DNA of 64,000 nucleotides from Ellagibacter isourolithinifaciens (lineage in GTDB: Bacteria; Actinomycetota; Coriobacteriia; Coriobacteriales; Eggerthellaceae), in the NCBI RefSeq assembly GCF_008831035.1, contig NZ_WAJR01000001.1:62001-126000 (forward strand). Direction: 5' to 3'. The translations under genes were made by a program, and so were the position numbers. Of this stretch, positions 1 to 7,488 are shown one piece after another. The stretch's first letter is position 1, and each line of letters opens with the position of its first letter. A model generated the notes under the pieces. It was not told where the DNA came from, ran no database searches, and saw nothing but the letters and a program-made list of their open reading frames with translations.

Positions 1-18
1 GGGCATCGCGTGGACCCC

Positions 19-1548
19 TTAGGCCACGACCGGGGTGAGGCCGAGGCGCTTCGCGATGAACACGAACTGGTCGACGTAATCGCCGTATACGAGGGGGAGA
101 TGCAGTCCGAACGAGACGTGCTTCTGGAAGAAATCATGCTCGTCGGCAACACGGAAGATGAAGCCTCCGTTGCAGTTGTCGGAATCGTATCCGAACCCTG
201 CGACAATTTCTCCGCGACCGATGAACATTTCCTTGCAATCCGAGGAAATTCGAATCATGGTAATGACCTGGCCCTTGTCGTCGTTGAAGTCGTGACGTTG
301 AATCGCTCCGAACCCAGCGTCCAAAGCGAAGTGGCGCAAGGCGAAGTCGTCGAGCTTGTCGAAGCCGTGGAGGCAGCGGCAGGGCGTCGAGTGGCTTACC
401 AGGTAGAGGTTGTTCTTGTCTCCTTCGATAGGTGCCGAATATTTCGGGTCGGAGAAGTTAACCTCTCCGTCGGGCCCGAGCGGTGCGGGTAGGGTGTTGC
501 CCATGTAGGCCGCTTTCCCCGTGAGCGCCATTTCGAGAATCATGCACAAAACCGAGGTAACGTCGTACTCGCACGCGGAGCCCACGCCGCGCTCGAGGTT
601 GAGGCTATGCGTGAGGCAGAAGGTGAACTGTTCCTCGTTGAGTCGCCTCGTCGAGCATGCGTCGGGGCAGGGCGCCGCGAATCCTGAGCAATCGTATGCG
701 TTCATGACCTTATTGACGACCTTGTACGCCTTAAGGCTGTTGACGAGGTACTTTTTCTCAATCTGGCACTCGGATGCGTCGGCCATAAGGCTTTCGGCAA
801 GCTCTTCGCACCAGGCGATTTCCTCCGGCGTGACGTTCATGGTCTTGCGGCCGGGGGTGGTGTGGTTGCCTTCTTCAGGCAGGGGAGAGAGGTAGTCCAT
901 AAGCTCGTGCACGTTCACGTAGCGGAAATTGGTTCCGAACGTGTCGCGCGCGAGGCAGAGGCTGTCGAAGGTATCGGTACCGCCGGCCATTGCCTTGTCG
1001 CCTCCGAAGCGCGGGGCGAGCAGGATGTTTGCAGTGCGCAGCGCCTTCTCGGCGCGAAGGCAGAGCAGCTTGTCCTTCAGCTCGGGCCAGCTTAGGGAAA
1101 AGATGATGTCGGCGCCGCGTCGCACGCTCGAAGCGAGTGCCAACTGTCCGTACATCTTGAAGGGATTGGGGCCAATCGGCTTTTTGGTTCGCAGCGCAAA
1201 CTCCTCGATGACGGTGTTTGCGCCGAACGCGGTGTTGACGAGATAGAAGTCAACGATATGGTCGTCTGCGAGCGCCGATTCGAACCACTCTTCCTTGATG
1301 TCCCAATCGTCGGTGGTTCGAATGACGGCCGGCTCCAAAACTTCGAACCGCGCGTCGTTGCGCAAGTTGAAATCTAGCGCCTTCTGCATCCCCTCATAGA
1401 TCTTGCCGTTGATAATCGCGTCGAAGCCAGGCTCGAGCGCGTCACCCGATGACATGCGGCAGGGTCCCTCGTAGTAGTACTTGTGCTCCATTGCAAAGAA
1501 CACCGGCTTAACCACCAGTTTCACGTCTTTTGCGCTACGCACCGTCAT
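19..1548 (-). CDS. L-fucose/L-arabinose isomerase-like protein
   Basis: A 509-aa protein of the fucose/arabinose isomerase-like superfamily (COG2407-like). The second half has the family pattern ACEYDV followed by a hydrophobic stretch and TGKAAYMGN, then a conserved His region (VSHSTPCRCLHGF), a Gly/Glu-rich strand region and the C-terminal signature GLHLPLVYGDYVDQF. Known members interconvert aldoses and ketoses in the cytoplasm with a divalent metal. The usual Asp after the conserved hydrophobic stretch appears as Asn (MGN), so the true substrate and even isomerase activity are uncertain. The start at 1548 was chosen because AAAGGAGAGG lies just upstream; an in-frame extension to 1689 lacks such a site. 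It lies downstream of the membrane LuxR gene on the same strand, separated by 234 bases, so it may have its own promoter. A palindrome CGCTATcgtATAGCG lies in that gap. Confidence 0.65.
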   Translation of the reverse strand: MTVRSAKDVKLVVKPVFFAMEHKYYYEGPCRMSSGDALEPGFDAIINGKIYEGMQKALDFNLRNDARFEVLEPAVIRTTDDWDIKEEWFESALADDHIVDFYLVNTAFGANTVIEEFALRTKKPIGPNPFKMYGQLALASSVRRGADIIFSLSWPELKDKLLCLRAEKALRTANILLAPRFGGDKAMAGGTDTFDSLCLARDTFGTNFRYVNVHELMDYLSPLPEEGNHTTPGRKTMNVTPEEIAWCEELAESLMADASECQIEKKYLVNSLKAYKVVNKVMNAYDCSGFAAPCPDACSTRRLNEEQFTFCLTHSLNLERGVGSACEYDVTSVLCMILEMALTGKAAYMGNTLPAPLGPDGEVNFSDPKYSAPIEGDKNNLYLVSHSTPCRCLHGFDKLDDFALRHFALDAGFGAIQRHDFNDDKGQVITMIRISSDCKEMFIGRGEIVAGFGYDSDNCNGGFIFRVADEHDFFQKHVSFGLHLPLVYGDYVDQFVFIAKRLGLTPVVA

Positions 1549-1782
1549 GGTTGCCTCTCCTTTCGGAGCGCTCTTACACGCTCCGTCTGATGCCGGTGCC
1601 TTCAATTCCCCTGTACCGGCATTCCCCTTATACGTTGAGAACAGTTCACCACGAAGCGATGATGACGCTATCGTATAGCGGGTATGCAATAGCGGAATTC
1701 AGTATGGTGGTATGAGACAGTGAGCTGCGACTTTGCCAAATGACATGACAATAGGGACTCGTCACGCAATCAAAAGGGAAGC

Positions 1783-3279
1783 CTACTTCTTTTTTGGAGA
1801 TTGTTGCGGAACGGAAACGGGGTAATCCTCAACGAAGTCCATGAGCGATTGCTGGGAGTGGATATCCGTCTTGCGGTAGATGCTGTAGATATGGCTTTTG
1901 ACGGTGTGCGGAGAGATGGTCAGCTTGTTTTGGATATAGGCGGCGTTACGGCCCTTGGCGAGGTAGCGCAACACGTCGGTCTCGCGAGGGGAGAGTTGGT
2001 ACATCTCGGCAAGGGCGTTGCAGCGTGCTTCGAACACCTCGTGCTCGCTCATGCCCGCAGGCGCCGGCTGTGCAGGGGTTGCAACAGCTTCGCTTGGGGC
2101 AGGCGCACGGTCGGCATTCTCATCATGATGCTCCGATTGCGGGAAGAACACGGTGACGGCGAGGACGACGAGACATGCGGTGCACAGGCGAATGACCGTG
2201 AAAGCGTCGGAGTGGGCGCCGAAGATGACGGTCGCCGCGCTAGCGACGGCCCATCCGATGAGAAACCCCAGCGCGCTTGCCAAAAGGCGACGAGGAACCT
2301 GACGAAATACCGCCGCTTCTCCGAGCTCGACGCTCTTACGCACGAGATGTGCATAGGTCGTTGGCAAGAACAGTGCCCACGATGCGATGACAAGAAACGC
2401 GCAGACAATCTGGACGTATCCAGTTGAGAAGGGGATGCAGATGCAAGCGAGTACCGTCATGAACAGCAGGATTCGCTGCAGAACAGTGATGTTCAAGAAG
2501 ATTTTCTTCAGGGAGAGCACAACTAAGACAAGAGCGCCGGGGATCGTTGCAAGAAGGCCGATGAAGACATAATGAGAGCCGTAGTTGAACAAAAAGACGA
2601 AGGTCATCCCGAAAACGATACCGAAGGCAATAAAGGACGGCTCGACTTCGCGCGCGAATTTCCACGGTTTGTGTTCAACGGCGCTGAGCGGAGCGGCCTG
2701 CGAATTGTCTGAGTTCTCACTTGTGTACTTCAGCAATCCCACTGACAATGCGAGATAAACGAGACAGAAGACGGGCTGGAACTCAGTTGGCATAAGCGCT
2801 GCGAGTGCGAAAAGGGCGCCCCCGCCCAAAAGCGCTTCAGAGCAGAATCGGGCATAGGCACGCGATTTGGACCTGCCGCACACGTCGAGCCAGCTCACGG
2901 TGAAGAAGCCTCCGCCGATGCCGGCGAGAAGGTTGGCCGCGCAGAGCATGGGGGTCGGTATCGGGGCTTCTGCAAGCAGTCCGAGGCTCGTCAAGGGCAC
3001 GATTGCGGCGAAAACGGTCTCGATTGCGAGTACAGGCGCGCTAAACGGCGTATAGGAAGCTCGTTTGCCGAGGAAGTGACAGATTGTATATCCGAGCGCG
3101 ATGCCGATGAAGATGAACAGTTGGATCGTGTCGCGCTCGCCGGTGGGAAGGCTTTGCAAGAAGATTGCGAACAGCCAGTAGAACGTGATGAGCATCCATC
3201 CGAAAAAGAGGGCGAAGCCGCCTACCCCCAGCAATTCCATTGCGCCGTCAGCGCCACTGCGCTGCGTCTCTTTCGCCAT
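1783..3279 (-). CDS. Membrane-spanning LuxR-family transcriptional regulator
   Basis: A 498-aa protein with about twelve hydrophobic segments in residues 15-400 (MFS-like arrangement), a Pro/Ala-rich linker (about 400-420) and a C-terminal LuxR-type helix-turn-helix (about 429-488: LSPRETDVLRYLAKG, then SPHTVKSHIYSIYRKT). This architecture is abundant in Eggerthellaceae, where such membrane regulators have been tied to control of catechol and other aromatic-metabolism genes. The membrane half presumably senses a small molecule; that is inference. The start at 3279 has AAGGGGG upstream; a longer frame to 3396 has no ribosome binding site. It follows the flavinylation-motif gene on the same strand after a 196-base gap and is the obvious candidate regulator of the redox genes at 3476-9894. 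Confidence 0.88.
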   Translation of the reverse strand: MAKETQRSGADGAMELLGVGGFALFFGWMLITFYWLFAIFLQSLPTGERDTIQLFIFIGIALGYTICHFLGKRASYTPFSAPVLAIETVFAAIVPLTSLGLLAEAPIPTPMLCAANLLAGIGGGFFTVSWLDVCGRSKSRAYARFCSEALLGGGALFALAALMPTEFQPVFCLVYLALSVGLLKYTSENSDNSQAAPLSAVEHKPWKFAREVEPSFIAFGIVFGMTFVFLFNYGSHYVFIGLLATIPGALVLVVLSLKKIFLNITVLQRILLFMTVLACICIPFSTGYVQIVCAFLVIASWALFLPTTYAHLVRKSVELGEAAVFRQVPRRLLASALGFLIGWAVASAATVIFGAHSDAFTVIRLCTACLVVLAVTVFFPQSEHHDENADRAPAPSEAVATPAQPAPAGMSEHEVFEARCNALAEMYQLSPRETDVLRYLAKGRNAAYIQNKLTISPHTVKSHIYSIYRKTDIHSQQSLMDFVEDYPVSVPQQSPKKK

Positions 3280-3475
3280 CTTTCCCCCTTGAATAAGATA
3301 CCGATATGCAAGAGAAACTGACCACGACGCGAAGCGGCATATCGCACGGTGCGCCCCAAAATCCCCAACATCCAGTATAAAGCTTTTCCCCTCCAAAATG
3401 CGGTTTTATCCCTTTGAAAACGGCTCAGATGAGCTTCGTGCCTAACGCGATTATGGTTGGTCGGGACACGTTGCC

Positions 3476-3955
3476 CTAAACCTGGCCCGGTGGTTTGATT
3501 CCCATATCGGCGATCACGTCGGACAGGCTCGCCATCCCGAGCTCTTTGCAGGCGGCGGATACGCCAGGTGTTGCGCCTGTGGTGGCGTCGACAGTATCCG
3601 CTTCGCATTCCTCGCCCTTATGCGCGTCGCCATGGGCTTCTGCGGCGCTTTCCCGAACGTTGTCATGGCTAATCGAGTGAGTCGCACCTGATGTCGCGTC
3701 CACGGTTGCGCCCGTCATCGCGTCAACGGTAGCTCCTGTAGTGGCGTGGACGGTTGCGCCCGTCGTCGCGTCTATCTCGTATCCCGCTTCAATCTGTCCA
3801 GGGCGTCTCGATTCGCTTGGCGGTGCGGGGGCGTGGCCTTCCATTCCCATCTTCCTTTCGAGCTCTATCGAGCGGCCCGCCCAATCCGTCGGCCCGGTTG
3901 TGGCGTCGAGGTGGGCGATTTTGCCGTACGTGAGCGTAACGATGCCGTTTTTCAT
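3476..3955 (-). CDS. Small protein with tandem ApbE-type flavinylation motifs
   Basis: A 159-aa protein with no recognised fold. Its striking feature is repeated seven-residue motifs: DATTGAT (62-68), HATTGAT (70-76), DAMTGAT (78-84), DATSGAT (86-92) and DATTGAT (123-129), plus a degenerate DATTGPT near the N terminus (17-23). Four match the consensus D-x-x-(S/T)-G-A-T at which the flavin transferase ApbE attaches FMN to the last Thr in NqrB, NqrC and RnfG. The first four sit in a strict 8-residue repeat without the FMN-binding domain that normally carries one motif. No signal peptide or membrane segment is visible, and no apbE lies in the window. The ATG at 3955 was preferred because AGGGA lies six bases upstream; a GTG at 3982 has no site. 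It begins 87 bases after the MFS gene and is probably its operon partner. A carrier or relay of several covalent FMN groups is inference. Confidence 0.6.
   Translation of the reverse strand: MKNGIVTLTYGKIAHLDATTGPTDWAGRSIELERKMGMEGHAPAPPSESRRPGQIEAGYEIDATTGATVHATTGATVDAMTGATVDATSGATHSISHDNVRESAAEAHGDAHKGEECEADTVDATTGATPGVSAACKELGMASLSDVIADMGIKPPGQV
3680..3772 (-). repeat. 24-bp tandem repeats encoding the flavinylation motifs
   Basis: Four in-frame units of about 24 bases encode the 8-residue repeat (D/H)-A-x-(T/S)-G-A-T-V. Third-position differences between units keep the amino acids while the bases drift, which points to selection on the protein. A fifth copy lies apart at about 3569-3589. 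Confidence 0.85.
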
Positions 3956-4042
3956 GGTGTGTCCCTGGATAACGAAAGGCACCCGCGCGCCGTTTGGGCG
4001 ACACGGGTGCCGAATAGTACGGAAACCGAGCCTGATGTGCGC

Positions 4043-5395
4043 TTATTTAGTTTGCGCGTTTTCAGCCGGCTTCCCCTGCGGCTTGCCGCCTGCGAGGTCT
4101 TGCTTGGAAGGCTTCATAAACAGCGAGGCGATGATGCCCACGACGCCGATCGGCACCAATGCCCAGAAGGCGAGCATCGGGTCGCAAGCGCCTGCGGACA
4201 TGGACGCGTTGAACGGTTCAAGCGCGTAGGAGGTGATCGTCTGGCCGAGGTACTGGCCGAACGTGAGGAACGAAAGTCCCAGAGCAACTGCAGTTGCGCC
4301 CCCCTTGAACACGTAGGTCGGGATCATCGGTCGGCAGCAGCCATTCAGGAACATGTTGCCGATGCAGAAGAAGATGGCGTAGAAAACGAACACGACCATG
4401 TTGTTCTGGAAGGCAAGCGCGGAGCACACGGTGAGGCCGGTGATGCCGGAGACGACTGCGATGTACTTCAGGTTGCGCGGCAGTTTGTCCAAAATGAAGC
4501 CGCCGATGGGGGCGAGGATGCCGCATGCGGTCAGCGCGCCACCGATAAGGCCTGCCATCGCGGGGTCCCAGCCAAGACCGCCGGCCGTGGGATCGAGCTG
4601 CAGCCAGGTCTTCAGGTACTGGCTGAAGGCATAGTTCATGTAGTTGAAGATCGCGAACATGAAGATGAGACACCAAAGCTGACGCTTCTTGAAGAACGGG
4701 AGCACCTCGCGGAACGACTTCGTCTCGGCGGAAACCTCGGAGGCCTCATCGGCACGGGGCTTGCGGAACACAACGGCGAACAGGATTCCGATGACCACGA
4801 TGACGATAGTCCACACCCACAACAGGGTAACAAGGTTCTGCCCGACGGCGTGGTAGATGCCGTCACCGAACACGTTCACCGTAAAGATGCCGACCGGTGC
4901 CCAGATTGACCAGATGGCCATAGCGCGGCCGCGGGTCGTGTTGGGGAACCAGATGGACACGCACGTGGGGCCTGCGACAATCGTCTGTGCAAGGCCGAGA
5001 CCCAAGATGAAGCGGCCCACGAGGAACGCCATGAAGCTCGAGGTGATCGTGAGGGCGCACACTGCGGAGCCTATGATCGCAAGGCCAAGACCGACGAGGG
5101 TGCCGACCTTCGGACCGAACTTACGGACTACAAACGATGCCGGGAACGCCATGATGAGCGCTGCGATGGGCACGAGACCCATGACGTTGGACAGGAGGCC
5201 GAACTGCGAAGGGTCGGCCTGCACGGATGCGCAGTTTGCTCCGAGCCAGCCCTTGAACACCGGGAAGGTGATGGCGGGCAGCCACATCCATGCGTAAACG
5301 ATCGATATTGCGGCGAGCAACGAGACGACGAGCGCGATCCACGCGTAGCTCGGGGTTTTCTCTTGTGCGCTTGCCGCGGCATTGGGATTGCTCAT
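4043..5395 (-). CDS. MFS transporter
   Basis: A 450-aa integral membrane protein with about twelve membrane segments typical of the major facilitator superfamily: an N-terminal half ending near residue 205, a charged cytoplasmic loop (about 205-235, rich in Glu, Lys and Ser) and a second six-helix half. The loop between helices 2 and 3 (VVRKFGPKVG) resembles MFS motif A, and a GRFILGLGLA segment fits the fourth-helix region. It most resembles organic-anion or nitrate/oxalate-type carriers, but the cargo cannot be read from sequence. The start has GAGGGG just upstream. It lies between the amidohydrolase and the flavinylation-motif gene in the same orientation. Import of the molybdoenzyme's aromatic or organic-acid substrate is the natural guess, because that enzyme has no export signal. 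Confidence 0.88.
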   Translation of the reverse strand: MSNPNAAASAQEKTPSYAWIALVVSLLAAISIVYAWMWLPAITFPVFKGWLGANCASVQADPSQFGLLSNVMGLVPIAALIMAFPASFVVRKFGPKVGTLVGLGLAIIGSAVCALTITSSFMAFLVGRFILGLGLAQTIVAGPTCVSIWFPNTTRGRAMAIWSIWAPVGIFTVNVFGDGIYHAVGQNLVTLLWVWTIVIVVIGILFAVVFRKPRADEASEVSAETKSFREVLPFFKKRQLWCLIFMFAIFNYMNYAFSQYLKTWLQLDPTAGGLGWDPAMAGLIGGALTACGILAPIGGFILDKLPRNLKYIAVVSGITGLTVCSALAFQNNMVVFVFYAIFFCIGNMFLNGCCRPMIPTYVFKGGATAVALGLSFLTFGQYLGQTITSYALEPFNASMSAGACDPMLAFWALVPIGVVGIIASLFMKPSKQDLAGGKPQGKPAENAQTK

Positions 5396-5520
5396 TTTTC
5401 CCCTCTTTCAGTTGCGCGGCGTTCGTCGCGCAACAAACGGTCGGGCCTCGGGCGAGTGGAGGGTGGTACGCCGAATCGAGACCCGATCCCCTCTAATCAA
5501 TAAAATAGTGCCTTGAGTGC

Positions 5521-6579
5521 TTACAGGTTGAAGATGCGAGCAGCGTTGCCGCCCTTCATGAGCGCCTTCTCCTCGTCGGTGACGTCGAGCGCGTCGATGG
5601 ACTCGACCGAGCGAGCCATCCACTCGTAGAAGACGGGGAAGGAAGAGCCCATGAGCAGGTGGTCTGCGCCGCAAACCTTCACAGCGCACTCGATCTGGTC
5701 TTTGCCCCAAGACATCGGGTGGGTCATGTCGAAGAAGATGTTGTTCTCGAGGTAATGGGTGTAGGCCTCGTGGTCGACGTTGGTGGCCAGACGGTTCATG
5801 GCCTCCTTCTTCTTGGTCGACTTGTGCGGTGCGAGGATCTCCTGCAGGCCGAACCAGTTGCCGCCGAACATGGTGTGGACGAACTTGAGGTTCGGGAACT
5901 CGTCGAACATGCCGGAGTAGATCTCGCGGCCGACAGCTGCTGCCTGGGCATGGATGCGGCCGAGCTCACGACGCAGAATCGTGTAGTCATCGAAGTTCTG
6001 GAAGGCGTTCTGGCCAGGGGTGTGGTGCACGACAGCCGGAATCTTCATGTCGTTCAGGACCTTCATGTAGGGCTTGAACAGCTCGTCGTCGAGGAAGCGA
6101 TCGCCATAGCAGCAAGCGAACTGCACGCCGACCATGCCGAGGTCCTCGATGCAGTGCTTGAGCTCGTCGACGTCTTCCTTGCGGCCGAACGGCGGAAGAA
6201 CGGCGTTGGCAACGAGGCGGCCTTCGGAGCGCTTGCACATCTCGGCGGCCTGCTCGTTCACGATCTTGCACATGTCGAGGGGCAGCCATTCCTGCCACAC
6301 CGGCATGCGCAGCATCGCGATGTCGACGCCAGCCTCGTCCATTGCCTTGATCTTGGTCTCGAGCGTATAGTCGCCGTCAACGTAGTTCAGGATCTGCTTG
6401 CCTTCGGGGTACTCAAGGATGACCTGGTCCTTCGTGCCGTCCGGGGTCTTGCCCAGATAAGCCTTCATGCCGAAGGTGACCGGCGCGGAGTACAGAAAGC
6501 CGTGAAGCACCTCTTCGTTGGTGAACAGGTTGGTCGGCAGGAAGTGCATGTTATCGTCGATAACGCGAGTTTCAGCCAT
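5521..6579 (-). CDS. Amidohydrolase-2 family protein (decarboxylase-like) with altered metal ligands
   Basis: A 352-aa TIM-barrel protein of the amidohydrolase-2 family (PF04909), whose members include ACMS decarboxylase and gamma-resorcylate decarboxylase. The fold is supported by VVHHTPGQ (about 184-190), LKFVHTMFGG (231-240) and the C-terminal pattern LLMGSSFP ... EEKALMKGGNAARIF. Two usual metal ligands are changed: the N-terminal H-x-H reads N10-M-H12, and the catalytic Asp of the GSD motif is Ser303. His185/186 and His235 remain. The protein may use a different metal geometry, be metal-free, or have another role. A strong AAGGAGAGAAA site precedes the ATG. It is encoded between the 65-aa gene and the MFS transporter. 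If it is a decarboxylase, aromatic acids would be plausible substrates, but that is inference. Confidence 0.8.
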   Translation of the reverse strand: MAETRVIDDNMHFLPTNLFTNEEVLHGFLYSAPVTFGMKAYLGKTPDGTKDQVILEYPEGKQILNYVDGDYTLETKIKAMDEAGVDIAMLRMPVWQEWLPLDMCKIVNEQAAEMCKRSEGRLVANAVLPPFGRKEDVDELKHCIEDLGMVGVQFACCYGDRFLDDELFKPYMKVLNDMKIPAVVHHTPGQNAFQNFDDYTILRRELGRIHAQAAAVGREIYSGMFDEFPNLKFVHTMFGGNWFGLQEILAPHKSTKKKEAMNRLATNVDHEAYTHYLENNIFFDMTHPMSWGKDQIECAVKVCGADHLLMGSSFPVFYEWMARSVESIDALDVTDEEKALMKGGNAARIFNL

Positions 6580-6671
6580 TTTCTCTCCTTTTTTGTTGTC
6601 GGTTGTCAGTAGGTTTGAATGTATGAACGGGAGCCAAGCTACGCTTAACCCTCCTTATCTGCCTTGCCGGC

Positions 6672-6688
6672 GCCCATTGATAGGTATG
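6672..6688. promoter_or_regulatory. Candidate shared upstream element GCCCATTG...GTATG
   Basis: GCCCATTG (6672-6679) followed by GTATG (6684-6688) lies about 95 bases upstream of the amidohydrolase start. The same two blocks, without the 4-base spacer, occur at 10118-10130 upstream of the molybdoenzyme operon in the same orientation. It could be a binding site for a common regulator. Only two copies were seen, so confidence is low. Confidence 0.25.
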
Positions 6689-6692
6689 GGGA

Positions 6693-6758
6693 GATCCGCC
6701 CAGGTGGTGAGGGAAGCCCTGGGGATGGAAGTAGGGACAACCACCTGGGCGGCGGATC
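6693..6758. promoter_or_regulatory. Long hairpin between the 65-aa gene and the amidohydrolase gene
   Basis: GATCCGCCCAGGTGGT (6693-6708) pairs with ACCACCTGGGCGGCGGATC (6740-6758), giving sixteen base pairs with a three-base bulge around a 31-base loop. No T-run follows on either strand, so it is not a standard terminator. It could stabilise or process the operon transcript, or be a bound operator. Confidence 0.5.
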
Positions 6759-6828
6759 GTCTAAAGGGTGATGCGGGGCGGGGAAGCGGGTGTGGTATTC
6801 GCTTCCCCGACAAGATTCCGCATCGGGC

Positions 6829-7026
6829 TTACTGATAGATCTGGTTGATCTCGTGCTTCGCCATCTTCTTCATGTTGGCGTTGCAACGGACTCGCCAGTC
6901 GATGCGGCCCTGCTCACGCTGGTACTCGGTGACTTCGTGAGAGAACTCGCGCGGAGCGCGCACGTCGATGTTCATGACATGCGATGCGCACTGTCCCCCG
7001 AAATCATCGGCAAATTGCTGAGTCAT
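6829..7026 (-). CDS. 65-aa cytoplasmic protein of unknown function
   Basis: A 65-aa soluble protein that I do not recognise. It has two cysteines (QCASH near the N terminus and RVRCNANMKK in the C-terminal third), an acidic/basic middle (HEVTEYQREQGRIDWRVR) and a basic C-terminal half, with no signal peptide or membrane segment. Reality of the gene is supported by a very strong GGAAGGAGGAG site before the ATG at 7026 and by its place directly downstream of the 4Fe-4S subunit gene (92-base gap) in a co-oriented operon. It could be a chaperone, electron-transfer accessory or structural small subunit for the molybdoenzyme; nothing in the sequence decides among these. Confidence 0.65.
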   Translation of the reverse strand: MTQQFADDFGGQCASHVMNIDVRAPREFSHEVTEYQREQGRIDWRVRCNANMKKMAKHEINQIYQ

Positions 7027-7118
7027 GTTCTCCTCCTTCCCCCTCTCGTCTTTCCTCCGCTTGGGCAAGCGATAGGCGTGAATGCCGCCTTCCCCCGCCG
7101 GAGGAAGCCTTGTATGAT

Positions 7119-7463
7119 CTACGCCTCGTTGATGGCGACGATCATCTGCTTGGGCGAGTCGACCTTGGCGGCCAGCTCCTCAATCGGGCCCCAGTCGAGG
7201 CATTGTGCCTGGCAGTGCTGAACGCACGTGGGCTTCTTGCCCTTGCCGCAGCGCTCTTCGCACAGGTCACACCACTGCGTGAACTGGGGGATGAAATCGT
7301 ATTGGAACACCTTGTTGGCCTCGTCGATATGCAAGGGACCCAGCTTGGTGATCTTGATGCCGAATTCCTTCTCGCTATAGCCGTGCTCCTGCTGGCAGGC
7401 GAGAACGCACGCCTCGCAACCGGTGCAGTAATCCACGTCGACGAGGATTCCCTGAATTGCCAT
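7119..7463 (-). CDS. 4Fe-4S dicluster electron-transfer subunit
   Basis: A 114-aa ferredoxin-like subunit. Cluster one is C13-x2-C16-x2-C19-x3-C23 (CTGCEACVLAC); the second set is C65-x2-C68, C72, C80-x3-C84 and C88. This is the shortened DmsB/HycB-type small subunit that moves electrons to or from a molybdopterin catalytic subunit. There is no signal peptide, so it should work in the cytoplasm. The gene starts 25 bases after the molybdoenzyme stop, behind AGGAG, and is certainly co-transcribed with it. The third Cys of the second cluster lies in a Lys/Gly-rich insert (ERCGKGKKPTC), as is common in this group. Confidence 0.9.
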   Translation of the reverse strand: MAIQGILVDVDYCTGCEACVLACQQEHGYSEKEFGIKITKLGPLHIDEANKVFQYDFIPQFTQWCDLCEERCGKGKKPTCVQHCQAQCLDWGPIEELAAKVDSPKQMIVAINEA

Positions 7464-7488
7464 TGTTAAACTCCTCTCGCGCGGCCTG

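Noticed and set aside
3680-3772. Regular 24-bp repeats considered as a CRISPR array
   Set aside because: Units are contiguous with no spacers, remain in frame, and drift at third codon positions.
3746-4909. A 387-codon plus-strand frame across the flavinylation-motif and MFS genes
   Set aside because: Arg/Glu/Asp/His-rich shadow; the minus-strand MFS protein has clear membrane helices, and the repeat codes a conserved motif only on the minus strand.
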